Assembly (NCBI RefSeq): GCF_038002165.1
Contig: NZ_JBBOBR010000001.1
Span: 1,736,001 to 1,800,000 of the forward strand
Direction: 5' to 3'
Source: Cytobacillus sp. FSL H8-0458
Lineage (GTDB): Bacteria > Bacillota > Bacilli > Bacillales > Cytobacillaceae
Length of the DNA: 64,000 bases
The position numbers and the translations under genes were made by a program. A model generated the notes under the pieces. That model searched no databases and was not told the DNA's origin. It was given only the letters and a program-made list of their open reading frames with translations. Shown piece by piece: positions 43,864 to 52,202 of the stretch. Within the stretch, counting starts at the first letter, position 1. The number at the start of each line of letters is the position of its first letter.

Positions 43864-44484
43864 ATGTATTTACTTATTGGCGGCGGCGGTCATGCAAAGG
43901 TCATTCTCGATTGTTTAAATGCTAATAAAGAAAAAATATTAGGAGTTTTGGATGATAACCCTGCAATCAAAAATGTAAATGGTTTTCCAGTACTAGGGAG
44001 AGTTGCCAGGGCGCCTGCATTGTTAAAAGAACATGGCAGTAAACTGAAATTAATCATCTCTATTGGTAATAATAAGCACAGAGAAAAGATAGTATTAGAG
44101 CTTCATAGTTATAATCCAATTTACGGGAAAGTTATACATCCATCAGCAATCGTCAGTGCATCCAGCTTTATTGATGAAGGTACAGTTATAATGCCCAATT
44201 CTGTAGTAAATGCTTCCGCACAAGTTGGGAAACATTGTATCGTTAATACTGCTTCAGTTATCGAACATGATTGTAGTCTTGAAGATTTTGTACATGTTGC
44301 TCCTGGAGCTCATTTATGCGGAAATGTAAAGATAGGCAGAGGCACCCATATTGGTGTAGGTGCAAATGTAATTCAAAATATTTCTATAGGAAGAAATTCT
44401 ATCATTGGCGGGGGATCAAATGTAATAACCTCTATTCCAGATTCAGTAACCGCTTTTGGCAACCCTGCAAGAATAAAAAAATAA
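43864..44484 (+). CDS. neuD: Sugar O/N-acetyltransferase (NeuD/PglD/LegH-like)
   Basis: A 206-residue left-handed beta-helix acetyltransferase. The N-terminal PglD-like domain is LLIGGGGHAKVILDCLNANK; hexapeptide repeats follow (VIHPSAIVSASSFIDEG, ASVIEHDCSLEDFVHVAPGA with the catalytic histidine). It would acetylate the 4-amino sugar before NeuC and NeuB act. I use ATG 43864, 7 nt after AAGGAGA; TTG 43861 is too close. Confidence 0.92.
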   Translation: MYLLIGGGGHAKVILDCLNANKEKILGVLDDNPAIKNVNGFPVLGRVARAPALLKEHGSKLKLIISIGNNKHREKIVLELHSYNPIYGKVIHPSAIVSASSFIDEGTVIMPNSVVNASAQVGKHCIVNTASVIEHDCSLEDFVHVAPGAHLCGNVKIGRGTHIGVGANVIQNISIGRNSIIGGGSNVITSIPDSVTAFGNPARIKK

Positions 44485-44522
44485 ATAGATTTCTTAAAAA
44501 AAATTATAAGGCAGGGTTGTAA

Positions 44523-45665
44523 ATGGCTGGAAAAAGAATATATTTATCACCTCCTCACATGACTGGCAATGAAAAAAAATATATAAATGAGGCTTTCGAG
44601 TCAAATTGGGTTGCACCATTAGGTCCAAATGTTGATCGGTTTGAGAAAGAATTAGCAAGCTACGTAGGACTCGAAGATGCGGTTGCTGTTAGTTCTGGTA
44701 CAGCTGCAATACATTTATCATTAGTATTATTAGGAATAAAACCCGAAGATAAAGTATTTTGTTCTACATTAACATTTGTTGCAACTGCAAATCCTATTAT
44801 ATATATGGGGGCTACGCCAGTTTTTATAGATTCTGAACCTGAGACATGGAATATTTCTCCACAGGCTCTTCTTCGAGCATTAAGAGAAGCTGAAAAAAAT
44901 AATGCCTTGCCAAAGGCGGTTATCGTGGTCAACTTATATGGCCAGAGCGCGAAAATGAAAGAAATCATGGAAATTTGCGAGAACTACAATATTCCTGTAA
45001 TCGAAGATTCCGCTGAATCCTTGGGGTCAAGCTATTTAGGGAAAAAAAGCGGGACCTTTGGGAAATTTGGAATCTACTCTTTTAACGGGAATAAAATAAT
45101 CACTACTTCTGGCGGTGGAATGCTTGTTTCAAAAGATATTGACGCACTAAAAGAAGCAAGAAATTTGGCAGCTCAAGCACGTGATCCTGTCCCATATTAT
45201 CTCCATAGCAAAATCGGCTATAATTATCGGATGAGTAATATTTTAGCCGGTATTGGAAGGGCTCAGTTAGCCAATTTAGATCAGCGAATAGAAGAAAAAA
45301 GGGATGTATTTAATCGATATAAAGATGAACTGAGCAATATTGAAGGAATAGATTTTTTACCAGAGCTACAAAACACCATTTCAAACAGATGGTTAACTGT
45401 TGCAGCAATAAATAAAGAAAAGTTAAAAATCCAGCCTGCTCAAATAATAGAAGCACTGGAAGAAGAAAACATAGAGGCTCGGCATATTTGGAAACCACTG
45501 CATACACAGCCAATTTTTAAAGGATACGAATACTATACTCATTCAGAAGGCTGCAGTGTTTCCGAAAAATTATTCGACTGCGGCATTTGTCTTCCATCAG
45601 GTTCCTGTATGACTGTCTCTGAACAAGATAGAGTTATAGATATATTGAAACTTAAACTGAAATAA
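44523..45665 (+). CDS. PLP-dependent sugar aminotransferase (LegC/SpsC-like)
   Basis: A 380-residue DegT/DnrJ/EryC1-family aminotransferase that would aminate the 4-keto-6-deoxy sugar. Motifs are NWVAPLGPNVDRFEKELASY, AVSSGTAAIHLSLVLLG, EDSAESLGSSYLGKKSGTFG, and the PLP lysine in SFNGNKIITTSGGGMLV. The end CLPSGSCMTVSEQDRVIDIL is typical. It is the last gene of the operon and is followed by a strong hairpin. Together with the genes from 38078 on, it completes the nonulosonate pathway. Confidence 0.94.
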   Translation: MAGKRIYLSPPHMTGNEKKYINEAFESNWVAPLGPNVDRFEKELASYVGLEDAVAVSSGTAAIHLSLVLLGIKPEDKVFCSTLTFVATANPIIYMGATPVFIDSEPETWNISPQALLRALREAEKNNALPKAVIVVNLYGQSAKMKEIMEICENYNIPVIEDSAESLGSSYLGKKSGTFGKFGIYSFNGNKIITTSGGGMLVSKDIDALKEARNLAAQARDPVPYYLHSKIGYNYRMSNILAGIGRAQLANLDQRIEEKRDVFNRYKDELSNIEGIDFLPELQNTISNRWLTVAAINKEKLKIQPAQIIEALEEENIEARHIWKPLHTQPIFKGYEYYTHSEGCSVSEKLFDCGICLPSGSCMTVSEQDRVIDILKLKLK

Positions 45666-45666
45666 T

Positions 45667-45706
45667 AAAGAGCATTTAACTTCGTCTAATGAAGTTAAAT
45701 GCTCTT
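45667..45706 (+). terminator. Bidirectional terminator after the nonulosonate operon
   Basis: AAGAGCATTTAACTTC and GAAGTTAAATGCTCTT form a perfect 16-bp stem with T-rich flanks on both strands. It also serves the convergent methyltransferase gene. Confidence 0.93.
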
Positions 45707-45716
45707 TTAGTATAAT

Positions 45717-46538
45717 TTAAGATTCACTTTTTCTCCAATAACTTCCGTAAGTATCAATATCTATGATGGGATCATTGATATTTTGTTTCCTTCTAAAATC
45801 CAAAACAGCCGCTTTGCAATTTGGCAGCCCGTAATCATCCACAATGATAAAACCGCCTTTTGTTACTTTTGAATAAAGACTGGTTAAGCTATCCATAGTA
45901 GATCCATACATATCTCCATCAAGCCTTAGAATGGATATTTGGCTGATTGGTGCTTTAGGCAAAGTATCCTTAAACCAGCCCTTTAGAAAACATACCTGGG
46001 AATCCAGTAAACCATACTTTTGAAAATTTAATTTTACCTCCTCAAGTGAAACTCTTAGAAAATCAAACGTATGATGCTTATCGTTTTTATCTCTCGGATA
46101 ATTCTTTATATTCGGTTCCGGCAAACCTTCAAAAGAATCTGCTAACCAGACACGTCTGTCAGTAATTTCATAAGCTTTAAGAAATCCTCTCATAAAAATA
46201 CAGGCACCCCCACGCCATACACCTGTTTCAATAAAGTCACCCTCTATTTTCTCTTTTAAGACGATTTCCATGCAGCTTTGGAGATTTTCCAACCTGTATC
46301 TTCCAATCATTGTATGTGCCATTAGAGGCCAATCAAGTCCTTCTTTTCGCTGATTACTATCAGGTTTTATCCGTTTTACAGCTTCGAGATTTTGGTTTTT
46401 TAGATAGCTGCTGATTTCCTTCGGAAGCTTGATGGCAGGCTCCAGGGGCATGTATTTTTCATTCTCCAGCCAGATCTCATTTAAAAGGGTTTTCTTTAAC
46501 AACTCTAAATATAATTCTCTGCATGAGTTTAAATCCAC
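45717..46538 (-). CDS. TylF/MycF-family O-methyltransferase
   Basis: A 273-residue SAM-dependent methyltransferase related to macrocin O-methyltransferase TylF, which methylates sugar hydroxyls. It shows GDFIETGVWRGGACIFMRGF, WLADSFEGLPEPN, LRLDGDMYGSTMDSL and FIIVDDYG, the last two with the metal-binding aspartates. GTG 46538 has GAGGTG 7 nt upstream, so I prefer it to ATG 46553. It probably decorates rhamnose or nonulosonate residues in the spore glycan. It diverges from the gene at 46670. Confidence 0.9.
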   Translation of the reverse strand: MDLNSCRELYLELLKKTLLNEIWLENEKYMPLEPAIKLPKEISSYLKNQNLEAVKRIKPDSNQRKEGLDWPLMAHTMIGRYRLENLQSCMEIVLKEKIEGDFIETGVWRGGACIFMRGFLKAYEITDRRVWLADSFEGLPEPNIKNYPRDKNDKHHTFDFLRVSLEEVKLNFQKYGLLDSQVCFLKGWFKDTLPKAPISQISILRLDGDMYGSTMDSLTSLYSKVTKGGFIIVDDYGLPNCKAAVLDFRRKQNINDPIIDIDTYGSYWRKSES

Positions 46539-46588
46539 AATTAAACACCTCATTTATATTTCAAACTCTTATCAGTTTATTAACCCAA

Positions 46589-46616
46589 ACAAAAAAAGAA
46601 CTGTACGCATATCATA
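46589..46616 (+). promoter_or_regulatory. Sigma-K-like promoter for the CmcI-type gene
   Basis: AC at 46589-46590, 17 bp, and CATATCATA (46608-46616) match the sigma-K consensus. The GTG start follows 53 bp downstream. Confidence 0.6.
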
Positions 46617-46669
46617 GTTTATATGAAGTTTTCTTAAAGTATGTCATTTATAAAAGGGTGAGTTTAACT

Positions 46670-47290
46670 GTGGATTTGATTAATTCATTTCACAAACACT
46701 ATTATGAGAGCGAAGTGTGGAAAAATACCAACTGGCTTGGTTTTAAGACCCTTAAATGTCCTTTAGACCTTTGGATTTATCAGGAAATTATTGTTGAAAC
46801 AAAACCAGACTGGATTATAGAGTGCGGCACTAACACAGGAGGCAGCAGTTTATTTCTTGCTTCAATCTGTGATTTTATCGGGAAAGGAAAAGTCCTAACC
46901 ATCGATATTATGGACGCTGGTAAGCAAAAGCCCATTCATCCAAGAATTGAATACCTAATTGGCTCATCTGTATCAAGTGCAGCAGTGAATACAATTATGA
47001 GGAAAATTCCTAAAAACCAAACTGTGATGGTCATTTTGGATTCAGACCATACAAAGAATCATGTATTAAGCGAGCTGAATATTTATCAAAAATTAGTAAC
47101 AAAAGGTAATTATTTAATTGTTGAAGACACTAATCTTAACGGACACCCGGTTTTTAGTGATTTCGGGGAAGGGCCGTATGAGGCAATAGAAGAATTCCTA
47201 TCGAAAAACGATCATTATGTCCAGGATCATGACCGTGAAAAATTTTTTCTTACGTTCAATCCAAAGGGTTATTTAAAGAAAATTAAATAA
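46670..47290 (+). CDS. CmcI-family (cephalosporin hydroxylase-like) methyltransferase
   Basis: A 206-residue SAM-binding protein of the CmcI/cephalosporin-hydroxylase family. It starts DLINSFHKHYYESEVWKN and has CPLDLWIYQEIIVETKPDWI, the SAM loop ECGTNTGGSSLFLASIC, and LDSDHTKNHVLSEL. Members in glycan clusters act as sugar methyltransferases. I use GTG 46670 with AAGGGTGA upstream; the frame is open from 46523, but that part is not family-like and lies across the divergent promoter. Confidence 0.85.
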   Translation: MDLINSFHKHYYESEVWKNTNWLGFKTLKCPLDLWIYQEIIVETKPDWIIECGTNTGGSSLFLASICDFIGKGKVLTIDIMDAGKQKPIHPRIEYLIGSSVSSAAVNTIMRKIPKNQTVMVILDSDHTKNHVLSELNIYQKLVTKGNYLIVEDTNLNGHPVFSDFGEGPYEAIEEFLSKNDHYVQDHDREKFFLTFNPKGYLKKIK

Positions 47291-47324
47291 ACTAATTTAA
47301 ACTTTTTATTGACAGGAGGAAGAA

Positions 47325-48062
47325 ATGTATAAATTTTGGGATGAAATGATAAAGCCTATTTTTCTAGAGGAAAATGTTAAATCCATTTTAGAAATTGGGT
47401 GCGAATCAGGAAGACATACCCTAAAAATGTTGGATTACTGTTTGGCTAAAAAGGCTAAATTATTGTCCATTGACCCATCACCGCTTTTTGATGCTGATCA
47501 ATTAGAAGCCGAATATGATTTTTTTAAAGTTATTAAGAATATAAGTCTTAAAGAATTAGCTAATATAGAAAATTATGATGCAGTATTGATTGATGGTGAC
47601 CACAATTGGTACACGGTATATCATGAGCTTAAAATGATTGAAAATAAAGCGCAAGAACAAGGTAAATTTCCTATTGTTTTTTTACATGATACCGATTGGC
47701 CCTACGGAAGAAGAGACATGTATTATTTTCCGGAAACAATTCCAGAGGAATTTAGGAAAGCATACGCAAAAAAAGGAATGCTGCCGGGACATATCGAGCT
47801 TATAGAAGCGGATTCTGAATTAGATCAACTATCAATAAATAAGAGTTTAAATAATGCAACCATTGAAGGCGGAGAAAAAAATGGGGTTTTAACCGCAGTG
47901 GAAGACTTTTTAAAGGAATCATCTTTTCCTTTGAATTTCTTTAACCTCAATGCAAATCATGGATTAGGCATTATTTTTCAGAAAAGCGACAGACTTCTAA
48001 GTGTAATAGAAAGCGCTGCTGAAAAATTTAAAGAAGCATATGAAATAGAAAACAGAAAGTAA
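47325..48062 (+). CDS. Class I SAM-dependent methyltransferase
   Basis: A 245-residue methyltransferase-like protein. The SAM loop is SILEIGCESGRHTLKMLDYC; LLSIDPSPLFD and VLIDGDHNWYTVYHELKMIE follow. The DGDHNWYTVYHEL part is shared by methyltransferases found in polysaccharide clusters, where it holds a metal or the acceptor. The acceptor is unknown. It sits 34 nt after the CmcI-type gene with AGGAGG ahead of its ATG, so the two and the CgeD-like gene form one unit. Confidence 0.85.
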   Translation: MYKFWDEMIKPIFLEENVKSILEIGCESGRHTLKMLDYCLAKKAKLLSIDPSPLFDADQLEAEYDFFKVIKNISLKELANIENYDAVLIDGDHNWYTVYHELKMIENKAQEQGKFPIVFLHDTDWPYGRRDMYYFPETIPEEFRKAYAKKGMLPGHIELIEADSELDQLSINKSLNNATIEGGEKNGVLTAVEDFLKESSFPLNFFNLNANHGLGIIFQKSDRLLSVIESAAEKFKEAYEIENRK

Positions 48063-48138
48063 TAATAGCCCTATATTAAAAAAATCAAAAAAAAGATACA
48101 AAATTGAAACGGTGAAAGGGTGAATTAGATCCAGCGAT

Positions 48139-49398
48139 ATGAAACCGCTTGTATCGGTTATCCTAACCAGTTATAACAAACCTCTCACAATAGCCAAGGC
48201 CATTAAAAGTGTTTTAAGACAAAGCTATACGGATTGGGAACTTATGATTATGGATGACAACTCCAATGAAGAAACGGTCCAAATTATAAAGAAGTATTTA
48301 AAAGATAAGCGCATAAAATATTACAATAGTAATATTGAAAACAGCGAAAGGTATAGAACAACCAGATATGCAACATTAATTAATAGAGCGATCCCCATGA
48401 CAAAAGGAAAATACATCACTTATCTTACTGATGACAACGAATTCCTTCCAAACCGGCTGAAAAGGATGGCAGAGTACCTGGAAAGTCATTCAAAAGCTGA
48501 TATTGTATATTCAAAACAAATGGTAAGAACCATTAATCATAATGGTGAAATTACAAAAACATTTATTCGGAGAACTTTCGGAGTATTACGCAAACCAGCG
48601 GGGTATGTGGACCATTGTTCGATTATGCATACAAGGTCAATAGCCAATAAAGTTTATGATAAATTTGGCAGCTACTGGGATGATGATCCAAAATACTGGT
48701 TCAATGGGGACGCTGCTTACTGGAAACGATTAACGGAATTTGCTGTTTTTTACCCAGTACACGAAATACTGGATGTAGCATACAAAGCACCCGATTCCTT
48801 TCAAAGACTCTACTCGCAAACTCCAAAAATTATTCCTGATGGCACACTTATTAAAGGACCGGCATCTGAAATTTATTTAATCGATCGTAATCATCGAAGA
48901 AAAATAGCATCAAAGGAAGTTTTCAACTCATTAAAATATGATGCAAGTAAAATCTTAGAGGTACCAGATCCATACCTTTTTAAATATCAGGAAGGTCCCC
49001 CAATTGATCATCATGTTTTTTCTTCTTCAGACCTTATGCCTAATGGCCTGTTAATTAAATGCGCAAATAGCTCTTTTATCTATTATCTGCAGAACAATAA
49101 AAAGCATCGAATTTCCAATAAAGAAGCGCTAAACCAATATTTCTGCTCAGAAGAAGTCGTTAATGTTAACGAGAAATTAATTAACCAATTTGAAAACGGA
49201 CCTGATATCATGCCTATTTCCGATTCTGATGCCTTTATTCCTGATCGTATACTGTTTTTCTGCAGAAATAAATACTATATTAGTTCGAAAAATAGCCTTC
49301 AGAGTATCTCTAAACAAACAGCTCTTAATTTGAAACTGCCAGTTCATAGTCCAGTGCGTGTTGGCATGCCTTTTATTTCCAGATTTTTTAAGAATTGA
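48139..49398 (+). CDS. CgeD-like spore-glycan glycosyltransferase
   Basis: A 419-residue protein resembling B. subtilis CgeD. Residues 1-230 are a GT2 domain (VSVILTSYNKPLTIAKAIKS, MIMDDNSNEETVQII, YITYLTDDNEFLPNRL). The rest is made of tandem repeats of about 65 residues (GTLIKGPASEIYLIDRNHRR and GLLIKCANSSFIYYLQNNKK, then a shorter third), possibly an anchoring domain. In B. subtilis the cge genes modify the spore crust. The gene has a modest ribosome binding site (GGTGAAAGGG) 20 nt upstream, so the start is less sure. Confidence 0.87.
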   Translation: MKPLVSVILTSYNKPLTIAKAIKSVLRQSYTDWELMIMDDNSNEETVQIIKKYLKDKRIKYYNSNIENSERYRTTRYATLINRAIPMTKGKYITYLTDDNEFLPNRLKRMAEYLESHSKADIVYSKQMVRTINHNGEITKTFIRRTFGVLRKPAGYVDHCSIMHTRSIANKVYDKFGSYWDDDPKYWFNGDAAYWKRLTEFAVFYPVHEILDVAYKAPDSFQRLYSQTPKIIPDGTLIKGPASEIYLIDRNHRRKIASKEVFNSLKYDASKILEVPDPYLFKYQEGPPIDHHVFSSSDLMPNGLLIKCANSSFIYYLQNNKKHRISNKEALNQYFCSEEVVNVNEKLINQFENGPDIMPISDSDAFIPDRILFFCRNKYYISSKNSLQSISKQTALNLKLPVHSPVRVGMPFISRFFKN

Positions 49399-49402
49399 AG
49401 AA

Positions 49403-49438
49403 AAAAAGTGCCGATATGCAAATCAAGGCACTTTTTTT
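49403..49438 (+). terminator. Bidirectional terminator between convergent glycosyltransferases
   Basis: AAAAAGTGCC and GGCACTTTTT form a ten-bp stem around a 14-base loop, followed by T on both strands. Confidence 0.88.
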
Positions 49439-49449
49439 CATATATTCTA

Positions 49450-50280
49450 TTAGTAGGGTACATAATGTCTCTTTTCGTTAAATGGCTGCTCCCTTTTAAC
49501 TAAAGCATTTATTTGTTTCATATTTTTTATATTCCATTTTTCATAAAATTTTTTTCGATTAATAATAACTGTTTTACCAAGTTTTTTTCGCTTTGTTTTA
49601 AAACTTCCGCTGCCATGATGATGGATAAATACATCATTTGCCACCCACAGTTTTTTTCCGGCAATTCTTGCTCTTAGACTGAAATCAGTATCTTCATAGT
49701 AACCTGGTGTGAACCGCTCATCCATTCCGCCGATTTGGCGGAGCAATGATTTTTTAAAAGCCATACAAAAACCACTGAGCTGCTCCACTGCATATCCTTG
49801 TTTTCGATGAGTTTGATTCCACTGAGCTGCGAAAATCTGCAGTTCTTCTTTTGTCTTATATGCGACCCTACTGACTGCCTGCTCCTTCAATACATAGTTT
49901 GACCTCGGACCTGCAATTCCAATTGTCTCGTCGATTTCAAGCCACCGTATAAGGCCAGTCAGCCATCCTTTAGTGACGATGGTATCGTTATTCAGAATAA
50001 CAATATAATCCCCATTAGCTGCTGAAAACCCTTGGTTACAGCCTGCCGGAAAGCCTCTATTAATAGAATTTGCAATGACTGTTGCGTTTGGTATTGAATG
50101 GAGGAAATCAAGTGTTTGGTCCTGTGAGGCATTGTCAATGAAGATCAGTTCATAGTTTTCCTTTGTGTGTGTCGATATGCTTTCAATACATTGCTTTGTG
50201 TAGCGGAGGCCATTATGTGTAAGGATGATAATAGAAATGAGGGGGGTGTCATTATTTGAATCAGCACACATTTTTTTCAT
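49450..50280 (-). CDS. Family 2 glycosyltransferase
   Basis: A 276-residue GT2 enzyme: ISIIILTHNGLRYTKQCIES, LIFIDNASQDQTLDFL, IVILNNDTIVTKGWL with the metal-binding aspartates, and YYEDTDFSLRARIAGKKLW. It belongs to the rhamnosyltransferase-like branch of GT2. Start codons are clustered (GTG 50286, ATG 50283, ATG 50280); AAGGAG makes ATG 50280 the best spaced. It is the second gene of a two-gene minus-strand unit and would extend the surface glycan. Confidence 0.9.
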   Translation of the reverse strand: MKKMCADSNNDTPLISIIILTHNGLRYTKQCIESISTHTKENYELIFIDNASQDQTLDFLHSIPNATVIANSINRGFPAGCNQGFSAANGDYIVILNNDTIVTKGWLTGLIRWLEIDETIGIAGPRSNYVLKEQAVSRVAYKTKEELQIFAAQWNQTHRKQGYAVEQLSGFCMAFKKSLLRQIGGMDERFTPGYYEDTDFSLRARIAGKKLWVANDVFIHHHGSGSFKTKRKKLGKTVIINRKKFYEKWNIKNMKQINALVKREQPFNEKRHYVPY

Positions 50281-50295
50281 CATCACTCCTTTTTC

Positions 50296-51195
50296 TCAAA
50301 AATTAATATTAAACTTCTTAAAATACCAATCATCATCATACTTTCGCTTTTTAAAATATTCCTCTCTTTGTTTGAGTATCCCGCTTTTCAGTAATTTGGG
50401 TTCAATCTGACTGATATTTCTCCCTCTTAGCAGTCTCTTGCACTTTTTTATTCGCGTTTTATTAAAATGAGAATAAGCCATTCTTAATAGATTGTAGCTT
50501 ACATCATCAAATGTTACTGTGTATGGATGTTTTCTCCTGAATAGATGCAGAACCCTTACATCTGGTTCAACATGGCAGCGGTAGCCGAACAGCCATAGCT
50601 TAATCGAGATTTCCACATCCTCATGTCCCCAGGTTACAAAGCCTGTCTCAAAACCGCCCACATCCTCAAACGCAGTCCTGGAAATGGCAAAGCAGCCTCC
50701 AGGCAATACGGCTGTTTCAAAAAGTCCCTGCTGTCTTTTATTCCATTTTATCGAGAGGGCTGGTGTTAAGGTTTGACCAAATCCAATCGACCTTCGATGG
50801 TCCATAGAAGCGATCGCAGGTGTGATGGCATCTGTTTTTTTGGCGAGCAAAGGGGCAAGCAGACGATCAATCCACTTGTCTTCAAATTTTAAATGCGCAT
50901 CACAGAAGATGTAGTAATCTCCTGAAGCTTGCTGTGCACCCATATTCCTTGCATTTGAAGGACCCACACCTTTTGTTGTAATCGTTTTAATGCGCGCACT
51001 TTCTTTATAATTTTTAAGAAAGTCACAACAGCCATCAGATGAACCATCATCAACGATTATGACCTCAAATGGGATATCAGAAGAGGTGGAGAACAAGGAA
51101 TCAAGTGTCTGCTTTACATTTATTCCTTCATTTTTCGCAGGGAAAATAATAGACACCAAGGAAGCTGTGTTCATATATCTGTCGCCTCTTTTCAT
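50296..51195 (-). CDS. Family 2 glycosyltransferase (polypeptide-GalNAc-transferase-like)
   Basis: A 299-residue GT2 enzyme with VSIIFPAKNEGINVKQTLDS, IIVDDGSSDGCCDFLKNYK, YIFCDAHLKFEDKWIDRLL and the late GFVTWGHEDVEISIKLWLFG, VLHLFRRKHPY. The CDAH and FGxEDxE-like parts resemble the GT27-related branch of GT2. The start ATG 51195 has GAAGGAA upstream; the ATG at 51174 is an alternative. It carries its own sigma-K-like promoter, which supports expression in the mother cell. Confidence 0.88.
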   Translation of the reverse strand: MKRGDRYMNTASLVSIIFPAKNEGINVKQTLDSLFSTSSDIPFEVIIVDDGSSDGCCDFLKNYKESARIKTITTKGVGPSNARNMGAQQASGDYYIFCDAHLKFEDKWIDRLLAPLLAKKTDAITPAIASMDHRRSIGFGQTLTPALSIKWNKRQQGLFETAVLPGGCFAISRTAFEDVGGFETGFVTWGHEDVEISIKLWLFGYRCHVEPDVRVLHLFRRKHPYTVTFDDVSYNLLRMAYSHFNKTRIKKCKRLLRGRNISQIEPKLLKSGILKQREEYFKKRKYDDDWYFKKFNINF

Positions 51196-51210
51196 ATTAG
51201 TTCCTTCTAT

Positions 51211-51238
51211 TACAGTATGCCTTTAGCAGTCTGCTTGT
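51211..51238 (-). promoter_or_regulatory. Sigma-K-like promoter of the minus-strand glycosyltransferase pair
   Basis: On the minus strand AC (51238-51237), 17 bp and CATACTGTA (51219-51211) fit the sigma-K consensus, 16 bp before the start codon. The rest of the 237-bp gap shows no clear promoter for the plus-strand gene. Confidence 0.55.
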
Positions 51239-51432
51239 GTGGGTGTTAAAGATTTAAGCTTTAAAACAATTAAAATCTTACAGTGGAAAAAATGGGAAAA
51301 GCGACTAGGGTTACTCGTCCATTCAAACACTGCAGTTTTTACATATACAATAGTAAGTCAAAAAAATTAAAGCTTTTAAAAAAGAAGAGCTTTAAGGATT
51401 TTGGCAAATAAAAATTTTAAGGAGTGTATTAT

Positions 51433-52155
51433 ATGAAGAAATGTGGTTGCGGAAAAGGACATGATCACGGTAAGTGTCCAGCAGCACCAGCTTGCGACAC
51501 AGCAAAGTCGCATGCTCATTTTTGTGACGCTGGTATTCCAGTAGGGGGTACTGAGGAGACTGTTGTTCTGGGTGATGTGCCTGTTCAAGTATTGACAGAA
51601 TCAGATATTTGCCTTCCATCCTATGCAACAGACGTTAAAGTAATCAGAAAAAATATCTATTTAACACAATGCAAGGCTATTCCAGTGGATCTGGATCCTA
51701 CAAACGGTGATCCTACTACAACTTCTGTAAAATTGTTTGTGGAAGGTTATATTCATAAGAACATCCAATATGTAGAAGACTGTGAAGGTTATGTGAAGGA
51801 TTACAGTGTAAATGTACCGTTCAAGTGCTATTCTCGTGTAGATGATCTTGCTGTTCCTGCAATCCTTCCTCTATTCAGCTCTAAAGCTAGTGATGCCAGA
51901 GAAATCAGAGAAACGGATAAAGACGGCATGGGTGCTAACCGCTGCTTCTTCGGCTCTAACACGTTTGAGTTTTTGAATGAGCCTATCAAGTGCAGACTTA
52001 TCAGCTGGAATCTTACAGAAGGCAACTATCTAAGCAACTTCGACAAGTGGGGCAGATTTGACAAGATTACTGAAAAAGATGACATTAATCTTGTATTAAG
52101 ACTGACTCAGCGTCAATTTACTCCTGGCACTACAAACGGCGGCGACCTGTTCTAA
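51433..52155 (+). CDS. CsxC/SPOCS-like spore-surface protein
   Basis: A 240-residue protein. The first 30 residues are rich in Cys, His and Gly (KKCGCGKGHDHGKCPAAPAC). The body has KVIRKNIYLTQCKAIP, LFVEGYIHKNIQYVEDCEGY and YSVNVPFKCYSRV, the same pattern as the paralogues at 54478 and 55528. I read these as DUF3794/SPOCS-related exosporium proteins of the CsxC type; this is from pattern memory and not certain. AAGGAG lies 8 nt before ATG 51433. A hairpin ends the gene. Confidence 0.75.
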   Translation: MKKCGCGKGHDHGKCPAAPACDTAKSHAHFCDAGIPVGGTEETVVLGDVPVQVLTESDICLPSYATDVKVIRKNIYLTQCKAIPVDLDPTNGDPTTTSVKLFVEGYIHKNIQYVEDCEGYVKDYSVNVPFKCYSRVDDLAVPAILPLFSSKASDAREIRETDKDGMGANRCFFGSNTFEFLNEPIKCRLISWNLTEGNYLSNFDKWGRFDKITEKDDINLVLRLTQRQFTPGTTNGGDLF

Positions 52156-52172
52156 GTTTAATTAGAAAAAAA

Positions 52173-52202
52173 GAAGGGGTTCCTATCTCGGGAACCTCTT
52201 TA
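52173..52202 (+). terminator. Terminator between convergent spore-surface genes
   Basis: AAGGGGTTCC and GGGAACCTCTTT form a stem around TATCTC. It overlaps the end of the minus-strand gene. Confidence 0.75.

Noticed and set aside
46523-46669. N-terminal extension of the CmcI-type methyltransferase
   Set aside because: The extra 49 residues lie across the sigma-K-like promoter and the divergent gene start and have no family similarity; GTG 46670 has a good ribosome site.
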